A stretch of DNA of 64,000 bases from Streptomyces spongiicola. Lineage in GTDB: Bacteria; Actinomycetota; Actinomycetes; Streptomycetales; Streptomycetaceae. Under the pieces are notes generated by a model that was given only the letters and a program-made list of their open reading frames with translations, did not search any database and was not told the DNA's origin. Numbering within the stretch: position 1 is the first letter of the stretch; every line of letters begins with the position of its first letter. This document shows, piece after piece, positions 34,521 to 42,223 of this stretch. The stretch is from the NCBI RefSeq assembly GCF_003122365.1, contig NZ_CP029254.1:2986501-3050500 (forward strand), in the 5' to 3' direction. The position numbers and the translations under genes are program-made.

Positions 34521-35162
34521 TCAGTCCTTGCGGCCGGTCGCCGCGACGGCGACTCCGAGACCGATCATCGCCAGCCCGCCGACGCCCCCGACCGCGCCGA
34601 GCCGCCGCGGTGACCGGGCGAACCAGCCGCGAGCGGTCGCCGCGGCCAGACCCCATACGCTGTCGCAGACCAGCGCGATGACGTTGAAGACCAGTCCCAG
34701 CAGCAGCATCTGCAGCACGACGTGCCCGGCCCCGCGGTCCACGAACTGCGGGAGTACGGCGGCGAAGAACACGATCGTCTTCGGGTTCGCCACCCCGACC
34801 GCGAAGCCCTCCCACAACGTACGCGCGCTCCCCTGCCCGCCGGGGCCGCCGTCCGCGACCGCCGACAGCAGGGACTTCCGCTGCCGTACCGCCTTGACGC
34901 CGAGGTACACGAGGTAACCGGCACCCGCGAGCTTCAGCACCGTGAACACGAGAACGGACCGCTCCACGACGGTCCCGACCCCGAGGGCGACACCCGCGAC
35001 GAGCACATAGGCCCCGAGCGTGTTCCCGACGACCGTGGTCAGCGCCGCACGGCGTCCCTGCGCCAGCGCACGCCCGACCACGAACAGCACGCTGGGGCCG
35101 GGAATCACTATCAGCAGGAACGACACGGCCGCGAAGGCCGACAGACGGTCGGTGAAACCCAT
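34521..35162 (-). CDS. LysE/RhtB family amino-acid exporter
   Basis: 213 aa from ATG 35162. Six hydrophobic segments; N-terminal FAAVSFLLIVIPGPSVLFVVGRALAQGRRAALTTVVGNTLG holds the family PGP motif. WEGFAVGVANPKTIVFFAAVLPQF is the second signature. Members export amino acids or homoserine lactones by proton antiport across the cytoplasmic membrane. The trpF gene lies about 130 bp upstream on the same strand, so export of an aromatic amino acid or related metabolite is conceivable, but that is only positional. Confidence 0.9.
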   Translation of the reverse strand: MGFTDRLSAFAAVSFLLIVIPGPSVLFVVGRALAQGRRAALTTVVGNTLGAYVLVAGVALGVGTVVERSVLVFTVLKLAGAGYLVYLGVKAVRQRKSLLSAVADGGPGGQGSARTLWEGFAVGVANPKTIVFFAAVLPQFVDRGAGHVVLQMLLLGLVFNVIALVCDSVWGLAAATARGWFARSPRRLGAVGGVGGLAMIGLGVAVAATGRKD

Positions 35163-35293
35163 CAGGCCATGGAACCCGGGGGACGGCCTCCCCCGCGACC
35201 CGTTTTCCCAGCCGCGGCACGCCCGCGGCACGCCCGCCGCACGCCCGCTGCGCCCCGCCGGCCCCTCCGGCCCCGCCGGCCAAACGGCTACGG

Positions 35294-35917
35294 CTACCCG
35301 GACTCCGTGCGTGCGCCGCGCGCGGCCGCGACGAACGCCGTGATCAGTTCGGGGCCCTTCACCCCGCGGCTGGTCTCGATGCCGCTGGAGACGTCCACGC
35401 CCCAGGGGCGGGCCGTACGCACCGCCGCCGCGACGTTGTGCGGGGCGAGTCCGCCGGCGAGCAGCCAGCGCCGCCCGGGGCCCGGGAGTCGCTTGCCGGT
35501 GCGGTCCCAGGCCTCGCCCGCGCCGGGCACGGGCGCGTCGAGCAGGAGGATGTCCTCGCCGCGCTCGCCGTACCGCGGTACCTCGCCCTTGACGGCTGCC
35601 CCCCGGATCAGGGTGCGGCCGTCCGTACGCAGGGAGTCGTAGTACGCGAGGTCCTCCCCGCCGTGCAGCTGGACGGCGCGCATGCCGGTCTCGTCCAGCA
35701 GGGCGCGGACTTCTGATAGCGGCTGGTCGCGGAAGACGCCGACCGTCAGGACACCGTCGGGCACCCGGGCGGCGAGCCGGCGCGCGGTACCGGCGCCGAC
35801 GCGGCGCGGGCTCTCGGCGAAGACGAAGCCGATGGCGTCGGCACCGGCCTCGGCGGCGGTGTCGACGTCCCGCTCCGTGCGCAGACCGCAGACCTTGACG
35901 AACAGGGGTGTGCCCAT
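35294..35917 (-). CDS. trpF: Phosphoribosylanthranilate isomerase
   Basis: 207 aa, the normal TrpF length. TIM-barrel motifs: FVKVCGLRTERDVDTAAEAGADAIGFVFAESPRRV (with catalytic Cys in KVCG), AVQLHG, catalytic Asp in LLLDAPVPGAGEAWD, and the phosphate site LLAGGLAPHNVAAAV...GVDVSSGIETSRGVK. It converts phosphoribosylanthranilate to the carboxyphenylamino deoxyribulose phosphate in tryptophan synthesis. In Streptomyces this step is generally done by the bifunctional HisA-type PriA, so a dedicated trpF is noteworthy. No other trp gene is nearby. Not preceded by a regulon operator. Confidence 0.92.
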   Translation of the reverse strand: MGTPLFVKVCGLRTERDVDTAAEAGADAIGFVFAESPRRVGAGTARRLAARVPDGVLTVGVFRDQPLSEVRALLDETGMRAVQLHGGEDLAYYDSLRTDGRTLIRGAAVKGEVPRYGERGEDILLLDAPVPGAGEAWDRTGKRLPGPGRRWLLAGGLAPHNVAAAVRTARPWGVDVSSGIETSRGVKGPELITAFVAAARGARTESG

Positions 35918-36039
35918 GACGGTTGCTTCTCCGTAAACCGCGGCGTCGGCTGGTCGGTCGCCACGCTACCGGGTGCGGAGTGCGCCCCGGCCGGTCCACC
36001 GGTCGTGACCGCGCCCCGCACCGGTGCTCGGGCGGATTC

Positions 36040-36175
36040 CCGCGGGCCGAGGGCCGCGGGCCGCAGGTGGCGGACCGCAGGTGGCGGGCCGAGGGCTGCG
36101 GGCCGCAGGTGGCGGGCCGAGGGCCGCGGGCCGCAGATGGCGGGCCGAGGGCCGCGGGCCGCAGGCGGCGGGCGG
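36040..36175. repeat. GGCCGCAGGTGGCGGGCCGAGG tandem repeats
   Basis: Roughly six 20-22-bp units in the trpF-flavin reductase divergent region, ending 40 bp before operator site 6. Non-coding. Confidence 0.75.
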
Positions 36176-36215
36176 CGCGCAGGCCTCGGAGGGTGGGGCG
36201 AGGAGGCTTCTCATC

Positions 36216-36228
36216 TGACGCATCGTCA
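36216..36228. promoter_or_regulatory. Palindromic operator TGACGCATCGTCA (regulon site 6)
   Basis: TGACG-CAT-CGTCA inside ATCTGA...TCAGTT, ending 6 bp before ATG 36235 of the flavin reductase gene. Confidence 0.7.
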
Positions 36229-36234
36229 GTTTCA

Positions 36235-36888
36235 ATGGGTGCTGTGATGGGACACGCAGGGATGGCCGCGACCGCCGTCCGCTACCTCCGCTCCACCGGT
36301 ACCGGCGGTACCGCCGCGGCGGCCGGACCGCCGTACGATGCACCGCCTCGTCCCGCGCTGCGGGCCGTCGGGGAGGGCGAGAGACCACCGGTCGCCCCCG
36401 CCGAGTTCCGCCGGGTGCTGGGGCACTTCGCGAGCGGGGTCACCGTCGTCACGGCCCAGGACCAGGCGGGCGGTGGACCGGCGGGCTTCGCCTGCCAGTC
36501 CTTCGCATCGCTGTCGCTCGATCCGCCCATGGTGGTGTTCACGGTCGCCCGTACATCGGCGACCTGGCCGCGCATCGCCCGCGCCGGGGCGTTCTGCGTC
36601 AACGTCCTCGGAACGCATCAGGACGCACTGTGCCGTGCGTTCGCGGTGAGCGGCGCCGACAAGTTCGCGGGCGTCGCCCACACTCCCGCCCCGGTGACCG
36701 GCTCCCCCCGGCTCGCCTCCGTCCCCGCCTGGATCGACTGCACGATCAGCGCGGTCCACACCGGCGGCGACCATCTGATCGTGGTGGGGCGGGTGGAGGC
36801 GCTGGACGCCGCGGAGGACTGCGACCCGCTGCTGTTCCACCGGGGACGGTTCGGCCGCTTCGAGTGCTTCGAGCGCTTCGAGGCGTAG
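36235..36888 (+). CDS. Flavin reductase (HpaC/HsaB-like) family protein
   Basis: 217 aa from ATG 36235; in-frame ATGs at 36247 and 36262 are alternatives. Flavin reductase-like split barrel from residue 60: FRRVLGHFASGVTVVTA, GFACQSFASLSLDPPMVVFTVARTSATW, GAFCVNVLG and the C-terminal GDHLIVVGRVEAL...PLLFHRGRFGRF. Such proteins supply reduced flavin to two-component monooxygenases, for example HsaB in steroid ring opening. The operator placed directly before the start puts it in the acyl-CoA regulon, but no cognate large oxygenase subunit is seen in the window. The N-terminal 50 residues are Ala/Gly-rich and the C-terminus repeats RF(G/E)-like words. Confidence 0.88.
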   Translation: MGAVMGHAGMAATAVRYLRSTGTGGTAAAAGPPYDAPPRPALRAVGEGERPPVAPAEFRRVLGHFASGVTVVTAQDQAGGGPAGFACQSFASLSLDPPMVVFTVARTSATWPRIARAGAFCVNVLGTHQDALCRAFAVSGADKFAGVAHTPAPVTGSPRLASVPAWIDCTISAVHTGGDHLIVVGRVEALDAAEDCDPLLFHRGRFGRFECFERFEA

Positions 36889-37321
<433 letters not shown>

Positions 37322-37480
37322 TCAGAAAGGGGGCGGCTCTTGCCCCGCTTCCTGGAGCCGGTCGGTCAAGCCGTCGTAGTCGAAGTCCACCGGCAGGGGA
37401 GCCACGTACGCGTCTCCGAACCAGCGTCGACGCTGGTCCTCTTGCTTGGCCTTGCCAAGATCCACGAAGGACAAGGTGGG
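37322..37480 (-). pseudogene. C-terminal coding fragment of unknown gene
   Basis: A minus-strand frame ending at TGA 37322-37324 reads FVDLGKAKQEDQRRRWFGD, then AYVAPLPVDFDYDGLTDRLQEAG. It has protein-like composition but no start; it resembles the C-terminus of small plasmid- or ICE-borne proteins, an impression only. Too short for family assignment. Confidence 0.35.
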
Positions 37481-37602
37481 GGCCGGAGGCCCCCAAGGGA
37501 GTCAGTCCCTTCGTGTTCCTGCTGGGGGCCGCTCACGCGGCCCACCTTCGCCGGCCGCTTGTGCTCTTCGTCTTCGCCCTGTCGGCCCCCTACAGGGGGC
37601 CG
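37478..37602. repeat. Three perfect hairpins sharing a GGGGCC-type core
   Basis: GGGGGCC-GGA-GGCCCCC (37478-37494), GGGCCGC-TCAC-GCGGCCC (37526-37543) and CGGCCCCC-TACA-GGGGGCCG (37583-37602). Stems of 7-8 bp with 3-4-base loops, three in 125 bp of otherwise non-repetitive DNA. Confidence 0.65.
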
Positions 37603-37664
37603 CTCTTCGCCAACCTGCTTGCCCTTCGCCGTCGGCTCCTCACTCCTACCGCCGTCGCTCTTGC

Positions 37665-37895
37665 AAGGCGTACGCCTACGGCTTCCACGGGGACGGAGAG
37701 GGGCGAGAGCGCGACGCTGCACCCAACCCCACGGAGCAGGCGGCACAGGCCCGCACACTCGAACTGAGAGCGGAGGGGATGAGCTACCGGGCCATCGGCA
37801 CGCAGCTCGGCACAGAGGGCCTGCCCCCGCGCAGAGCCGCGAAGTGGAGCGCCATGACGGTTCGCTCCGTCTGCCAGAAGGCCGGGGTGTCCTGA
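37665..37895 (+). pseudogene. C-terminal recombinase/resolvase-type remnant
   Basis: The frame reads AYGFHGDGEGRERDAAP, then NPTEQAAQARTLELRAEGMSYRAIGTQLGTEGLPPRRAAKWSAMTVRSV. This is the helical linker segment found in the middle or C-terminal part of large serine recombinases (PYGYR...EQxALxRxxELRAxGxSxRAIAxxLNxEG...W...TVxRVL). About 75 residues survive; no catalytic serine domain is present upstream. It supports a mobile-element origin for this stretch. Confidence 0.6.
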
Positions 37896-37916
37896 GACAG
37901 GCGCACAGCCGCGCGG

Positions 37917-38546
37917 TCAGGTCGCCAAGGCACGGACAAGCATCGTGCCCACAGCCTTGCCCTCCGGCGGTTCGATCAGAGACACGCGCACGTCAGAGAA
38001 GCCGTGCCCCGTCAGGATGCGCTTCCACTCATCCGGGGTGCGGTCGTGCCGCAGTCCGGCTTCGGCGGCCTTGGGCCCCTGGCTTCCTGGGGGCAAATGC
38101 GAGAAGGCCAGGATGCCGCCCGGCGCCATGCGCGAGCGGATCAGCGAGAGCAGGGTGTCCGGACCGACGAACCACACGGCACCGAAGATCGAGAGCACGA
38201 CATCGAACGTCTCGTCTGTCTCGCTCAGGAATGTCGTCGCCTCCGCCGTCCGGAACTCAAGGCCCGGCAAGTGGCCCCAGCACTCCCGCGCGACCGTCTC
38301 GCGGGCGGGGGCGATGTCCACACCTCGACCCGTCGCGCCAAGCGTCACGAGGTGCGCGAGGTTGCTACCGCTCCCCGAGCCGAGTTCCAGCACCCGGCGA
38401 CCGGCCACGGGACCCAGAACGCTCTCGTTCGGCCCATGATCGGCGTACTGAGTCCAGTTCAGCCAGGTCGTCTCACCGTTGGCGTTCACGGCCCTGCGCG
38501 GCTTGCTCCCGACCGCGTACCTGTCCCAGGACTCAGCCAATGACAT
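37917..38546 (-). CDS. Class I SAM-dependent methyltransferase
   Basis: 209 aa from ATG 38546 with GAAAGGA upstream. Motif I RVLELGSGSGSNLAHL binds S-adenosylmethionine; GRGVDIAP is motif II region; DVVLSIFGAVWFV and GGILAFSHLPPGSQ are later strands. Such methyltransferases occur often in actinobacterial integrative elements near XRE regulators. Last gene of a leftward operon (39313, 39122, 38546). Substrate (DNA, small molecule or protein) is not indicated; the NPPY/DPPY motif of DNA amino-methyltransferases is absent. Confidence 0.88.
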   Translation of the reverse strand: MSLAESWDRYAVGSKPRRAVNANGETTWLNWTQYADHGPNESVLGPVAGRRVLELGSGSGSNLAHLVTLGATGRGVDIAPARETVARECWGHLPGLEFRTAEATTFLSETDETFDVVLSIFGAVWFVGPDTLLSLIRSRMAPGGILAFSHLPPGSQGPKAAEAGLRHDRTPDEWKRILTGHGFSDVRVSLIEPPEGKAVGTMLVRALAT

Positions 38547-38621
38547 GCGGTGATCCTTTCCAGCATGAGGGGCCCACCCCCAACGTACGGGGACAGGCCC
38601 CAACTCACATGCTGCTTACCA

Positions 38622-39122
38622 CTACCTGGGCGAGTCGTGGCACCCGGCGTGGCACTGGTTGCAGTCGGCCGCGTTCCCCATGCCCCACAGGTCGGGGTCG
38701 ATCTCGAACCCGGCCGCCTTGATGGCCCTGATCGTCTGCTCCAGGACGAGCGGGCCACCGTTCCTGGGATCATGCCCGTCCCGCGTCACCTCGTCGTCGG
38801 TCACGCACAGAACCCCGACCGCCGTCCCCGGAAGCTCCGGTACGTGGTGGATGTACCGGCCGAAGTGCCGGCTGGTGAAGTGGTGGTACGGGATCGAGTC
38901 GAGCATGAACGAGTGCCACGCCTCGTCCACCTGCTCGGACGGGCCCATGAGAAGGTCCGGGTTCTCGCCGCACGTGACCAGGTAGGCGATGGCCTGTCCG
39001 AACTTGGCCTCGGCCAGTTCGCGCGTGTTCTCCGGGTTGCGGAGCAGGAGGGCCACCTCCCGCTCCCACACGTCCGGGGTGACGTACGCCTTCGGGTCGC
39101 GGATCACTACTGCCGTGCTCAT
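38622..39122 (-). CDS. Hypothetical protein with WH-type motif and C-terminal CxxC
   Basis: 166 aa. EAKFGQAIAYLVTC, PSEQVDEAWHSFMLDSIPYHHFTSRHFGRYIHHVP resembles the VDxxWHxHxLxxxxY core of glycine-rich-domain-containing-protein (GRDP/DUF1399-like) families. The C-terminus ADCNQCHAGCHDS holds three cysteines and a histidine, possibly metal-binding. The ATG at 39122 overlaps the stop of the small upstream gene (ATGA), so translation is coupled. Function unknown; the neighbourhood is mobile-element-like. Confidence 0.75.
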   Translation of the reverse strand: MSTAVVIRDPKAYVTPDVWEREVALLLRNPENTRELAEAKFGQAIAYLVTCGENPDLLMGPSEQVDEAWHSFMLDSIPYHHFTSRHFGRYIHHVPELPGTAVGVLCVTDDEVTRDGHDPRNGGPLVLEQTIRAIKAAGFEIDPDLWGMGNAADCNQCHAGCHDSPR

Positions 39123-39313
39123 GCTGGCTTGCCTCCGGGCAATCGGGGGTCCGTGGTGCTCCGGTCATGTCGCCCACCACTGCACCTGGGGCACAGGCAC
39201 GGCGGCATCAGGCCGGTAGCGAGGGGTTCCCCGCCCTCACCCTCATACAGGGTTCGCGGCCTGGTCTGAGTGCCGTCGGCTCTCACCGTATAAGCGCTGA
39301 TGCGGATGGACAT
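39119..39313 (-). CDS. Small CxC/CxxC protein, first gene of the methyltransferase operon
   Basis: 64 aa from ATG 39313 (MSIRISAYTVRADGTQ); an upstream ATG at 39322 is possible. RPRTLYEGEGGEPLA, then PPCLCPRCSGG, a potential zinc knuckle. The four-base overlap with the next gene argues it is real despite its size. Divergent from the XRE regulator at 39444. Function unknown; small basic proteins like this are typical of Streptomyces integrative elements. Confidence 0.6.
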   Translation of the reverse strand: MSIRISAYTVRADGTQTRPRTLYEGEGGEPLATGLMPPCLCPRCSGGRHDRSTTDPRLPGGKPA

Positions 39314-39443
39314 GACGTCCATGTTCCGGACAGGCCATGACCATTGCGGCGACGTTCAAGGCGTCCCTCGGGCGTCATGTCGGCGTCACCCCGAAGGCGT
39401 CAAACCGGTGTCATTGAAGGCGTGGCGTGACTACTCTCGGATC

Positions 39444-40217
39444 ATGACCACTACGGCAGAGCGTGGGCGAATCCCCAACGACGTGCTGACCTCCGTACGC
39501 AAGTCGATGAACCTCAGCCAAGACGAGTTCGCCCGGGGCTTACGTGACGCAGGCGAGGAGTTGGGGGAGCCGAACGACGCCTCCAAGCGACTCGTGCAAC
39601 GCTGGGAGTCCGGGGAGACCAGGACATGCCGCCCGCTGTACGCGCGGGCACTGAAGCAGCTCACCGGCCGCACCCCCGAGTCACTGGGGTTCGCGATCCC
39701 GATGACACGCGTCCACTCGGACGGGGCAGGAGGCCACGACATGGAGGCTGGGGAAGTCGGCACGACCGACGCTGCCACAAGCCCGGAGCCGGAGCCGCAG
39801 AGCGAGTACGCGGGCATCTGGCTGTCCCGGTACGAGTTCTACTCGTCCAGCCGTGACGAGACATTCGACTGTAAGCACCACGTCGTGATCGTCCAGCACG
39901 GCAACCGGCTGACAGCTCAGAGCCTGCTCGGAGCATCGACCAACCCGGACAGCCCATTGTCTCTGGATCTCACCGTTGAACGGAACGTCGTCACCGGTAC
40001 GTGGACCGAGCAGACGGCGGCTGACGGCTACTACCAGGGCGCCCGGTACCACGGTGCGATTCAGCTGTTGATCGAGCCGACGGGCCGACGTATGGCGGGC
40101 AAATGGGTCGGGTTCGGCAAGGACTTCGACGTGAACACGGGCCCGTGGGAGCTGCGCCTACTCGACCGATCGACAGGCCGTGCGAGCATCGAGCGGTACT
40201 CGACCACACCGGAGTGA
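39444..40217 (+). CDS. XRE-family regulator with C-terminal beta-rich sensor-like domain
   Basis: 257 aa from ATG 39444. HTH at residues 10-75: IPNDVLTSVRKSMNLSQDEFARGLRDAGEEL...KRLVQRWESGETRTCRPLYARALKQLTGRTPESLGF. After a linker, residues 120-250 form a lipocalin-like beta domain (YAGIWLSRYEFYSSSRDE, HHVVIVQHGNRLTAQSL, GTWTEQTAADGYYQGARYHGAIQLLI, GKWVGFGKDFDVNTGPWELRL). This architecture is common in actinobacterial mobile elements. Repeated GGCGTC words at 39355-39425, in front of the gene, may be its operators. It likely controls the divergent three-gene operon and itself. Confidence 0.85.
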   Translation: MTTTAERGRIPNDVLTSVRKSMNLSQDEFARGLRDAGEELGEPNDASKRLVQRWESGETRTCRPLYARALKQLTGRTPESLGFAIPMTRVHSDGAGGHDMEAGEVGTTDAATSPEPEPQSEYAGIWLSRYEFYSSSRDETFDCKHHVVIVQHGNRLTAQSLLGASTNPDSPLSLDLTVERNVVTGTWTEQTAADGYYQGARYHGAIQLLIEPTGRRMAGKWVGFGKDFDVNTGPWELRLLDRSTGRASIERYSTTPE

Positions 40218-40222
40218 TGGAT

Positions 40223-40252
40223 CGGGGCACCCCCACCTGCGGGGCCGCCCCG
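40223..40252. terminator. Nested hairpin after the XRE gene
   Basis: CGGGGC/GCCCCG outer stem (6 bp) with a CCCC/GGGG inner stem, beginning 6 bp after the stop at 40217. Confidence 0.5.
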
Positions 40253-40335
40253 TACGGGCGCCTTGCCGCCGAATGACCCCGACCGGTTGGAAACCGGCAG
40301 AGAGCGCAAGACCCGCCTTCACGTTCCCTGAAGCA

Positions 40336-40524
40336 TCACCACGCGAACTCCTCGTGCAACGGGTCGATCAGCATTCCCGGCAGGGACCGGAAGGCGGCGG
40401 CGCCGGTGATCGTGACGAAGGCGACGGCCACGACGAACCAGGCGCGATGGACGCGACGGCGACGGCGGGCCGCCTCCCCGGCGGGGGAGACGTACGTCCG
40501 CCGCCCCGTGCCCGAGCCGCACAC
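40336..40524 (-). pseudogene. MFS transporter N-terminal fragment
   Basis: Minus-strand frame: RRTYVSPAGEAARRRRRVHR, then AWFVVAVAFVTITGAAAFRSLPGMLIDPLHEEFAW and an immediate TGA. This is the cytoplasmic N-terminus and first transmembrane helix of an MFS transporter, cut after about 60 residues. Foreign DNA (the XRE-methyltransferase stretch) begins right at the break, so the insertion or deletion boundary is near 40336. Confidence 0.65.
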
Positions 40525-40537
40525 CTCGACCACGTCG

Positions 40538-40855
40538 GCGGCCAGGGCCTGGGCGCTGGCACACCTCCACGAACCGATCCGGCTGCGTGACCTGGCCGAC
40601 CGGGAGTCCATGTCGGTACGGACCTTCACGCGCCGCTTCCGGGAGGAGACGGGGGTGAGCCCCGGCCGGTGGCTGGCCCGGCAGCGCGTGGAGCGGGCGC
40701 GGCAGCTGCTGGAGTCCACCGGGCTGCCCATGGACCGGGTGGCCCGCGACTCGGGGTTCGGCACGGCGCAGTCGATGCGCCAGCACCTGACAGCGGCACT
40801 GGGCGTGGCGCCGACGGTCTACCGGCGGACGTTCCGGGCGACGACCGCGCGCTGA
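40538..40855 (+). pseudogene. GlxA/AraC-type regulator, C-terminal HTH half only
   Basis: AARAWALAHLHEPIRLRDLADRESMSVRTFTRRFREETGVSPGRWL...RVARDSGFGTAQSMRQHLTAALGVAPTVYRRTF is a complete AraC DNA-binding domain. GlxA-type proteins are about 320 aa with an N-terminal DJ-1/PfpI domain, which is absent; there is no start with a ribosome binding site before the domain. The MFS gene fragment lies divergent in the same 200 bp, as expected if both were damaged by one deletion. Confidence 0.7.
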
Positions 40856-41173
40856 CCGCGCCCCGGACCTCCTCCCCCGGCGCGCCGACGCGCCGGACGG
40901 GCACCGGCACCGGCAGCGGCACCGGCCTCTGTTCAGGACGGTGCGGCGGACGCTCCCGACGACGCGCATTCGGACCGCGTGCACCCGGACCGCGCCGGCC
41001 CGGACCGCGCTCGACGCCCCGGGCACCGGCCCGTTCACGCCGAACCGCTCGCGCCGCGCACGGGCCACACCGGACCGTTCACGCCGAACCGCTCGCGCCG
41101 CGCATACGGCACCGTCCGTACCCGGCACCGCCCGTACTGGCCCCGCCCGTACCCGGCACCCCGCCTCGTCGCG
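40856..41173. repeat. 318-bp gap with a 30-bp direct repeat
   Basis: A 30-bp unit beginning CCGTTCACGCCGAACCGCTC occurs at 41031-41060 and 41075-41104. GGCACCG words fill 40890-40925 and 41105-41165. Nothing else is seen between the AraC remnant and the ADH stop. Confidence 0.65.
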
Positions 41174-42223
41174 TCAGAACGTCAGCACCGCCCGCGCCAC
41201 CCGGCCGTGCTCCGCGTCATCGGCCGCCTTGGCGAAGTCCTCGACCGGGTACGTCCTGGTGACCAGTTCGTCCAGCAGCAGCCGCCCCTCCTCGTACAGC
41301 CGGGCGTACAGCGCGATGTCGTGCTGCGGACGGGAGGAGCCGTAACGGCAGCCCAGTACGGCCTTGTCCAGGAACATCGACGCGGGCAGGAAGGTGGCCT
41401 CCGCGGCCGGGGCCGGCACGCCGAGCAGGACCGCCTGGCCGTGGCGGTCCAGCAGGTCGATCGCGCGGCGCACCAGTCCCGGGCGCCCCACGCACTCGAA
41501 GACGTGCTGCGCCCCCTGCGGCAGCACCTCCCGTACCGCGTCCGCGGAGGTGAGGAAGTGCGTCGCGCCGAAGAGCCGGGCCGTCGTCTCCTTGGCCGGG
41601 TTGGTGTCGACGGCGACGATCGCCGAAGCGCCCGCGAGACGGGCTCCCTGGAGCACGTTCAGCCCGACGCCGCCGGCACCGATGACCACGACGGTGTCCC
41701 CGAGGGCCACCCGGGCGCGGTTGAGCACGGCCCCGACCCCGGTCAGCACCCCGCAGCCGATCAGCGCCGCGGAGGGGAACGGGACGCGGTCGGGGATGCG
41801 TACCGCCTGGACGGCCCGGACCAGAGTGCGCTGCGCGAACGCCGAGGTGGCGGCGAACTGGTGCACCGGCTTCCCGGCGCGGGTGAAGGGCCGCCCCGGC
41901 CTGCCGATCGACGCCGGGCACATCGTCGGGCGCCCGCGGCCGCACTCCGCGCAGGCCCCGCAGCCGGCGAGCGTGGACAGCGACACACGGTCGCCCGGCC
42001 CGACATGGGCGACACCCGCGCCGACGGCCTCGACGACGCCCGCGCCCTCGTGCCCCAGCACCACGGGCACGGGGAACGGGATGGTGCCGTCGAGCACCGA
42101 CAGATCGCTGTGGCACAGTCCGGCGGCCATGACGCGGACCAGCACCTCGCCCGGGCCCGGCCCGCGTATCCCGAGGTCGTCGGCGACCTCGGCCCGTTCA
42201 CCGTCGAAGACGACACCTCTCAC
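41174..42223 (-). CDS. Zinc-dependent alcohol dehydrogenase (MDR family, class III-like)
   Basis: 349 aa from GTG 42223, overlapping the dehydrogenase stop (GTGA). Catalytic zinc ligands are in GLCHSDLSVLDG and GHEGAGVVE; the structural zinc cysteines are in CGACAECGRGRPTMC. The cofactor fold VVVIGAGGVGLNVLQGARL and VDTNPAKE suggest NAD. SSRPQHDIALYARLYEEGRLLLDELVTRTYPVED matches the group of long-chain/mycofactocin-type or arylalcohol dehydrogenases. Last gene of the SDR-ACAD-ADH operon, so it may oxidise a hydroxyl or aldehyde on the pathway substrate. Confidence 0.9.
   Translation of the reverse strand: MRGVVFDGERAEVADDLGIRGPGPGEVLVRVMAAGLCHSDLSVLDGTIPFPVPVVLGHEGAGVVEAVGAGVAHVGPGDRVSLSTLAGCGACAECGRGRPTMCPASIGRPGRPFTRAGKPVHQFAATSAFAQRTLVRAVQAVRIPDRVPFPSAALIGCGVLTGVGAVLNRARVALGDTVVVIGAGGVGLNVLQGARLAGASAIVAVDTNPAKETTARLFGATHFLTSADAVREVLPQGAQHVFECVGRPGLVRRAIDLLDRHGQAVLLGVPAPAAEATFLPASMFLDKAVLGCRYGSSRPQHDIALYARLYEEGRLLLDELVTRTYPVEDFAKAADDAEHGRVARAVLTF

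Noticed and set aside
35294..36888. trpF and flavin reductase as part of a biosynthetic gene cluster
   Set aside because: No synthase, NRPS, PKS or halogenase is nearby, and the reductase carries the catabolic operator.
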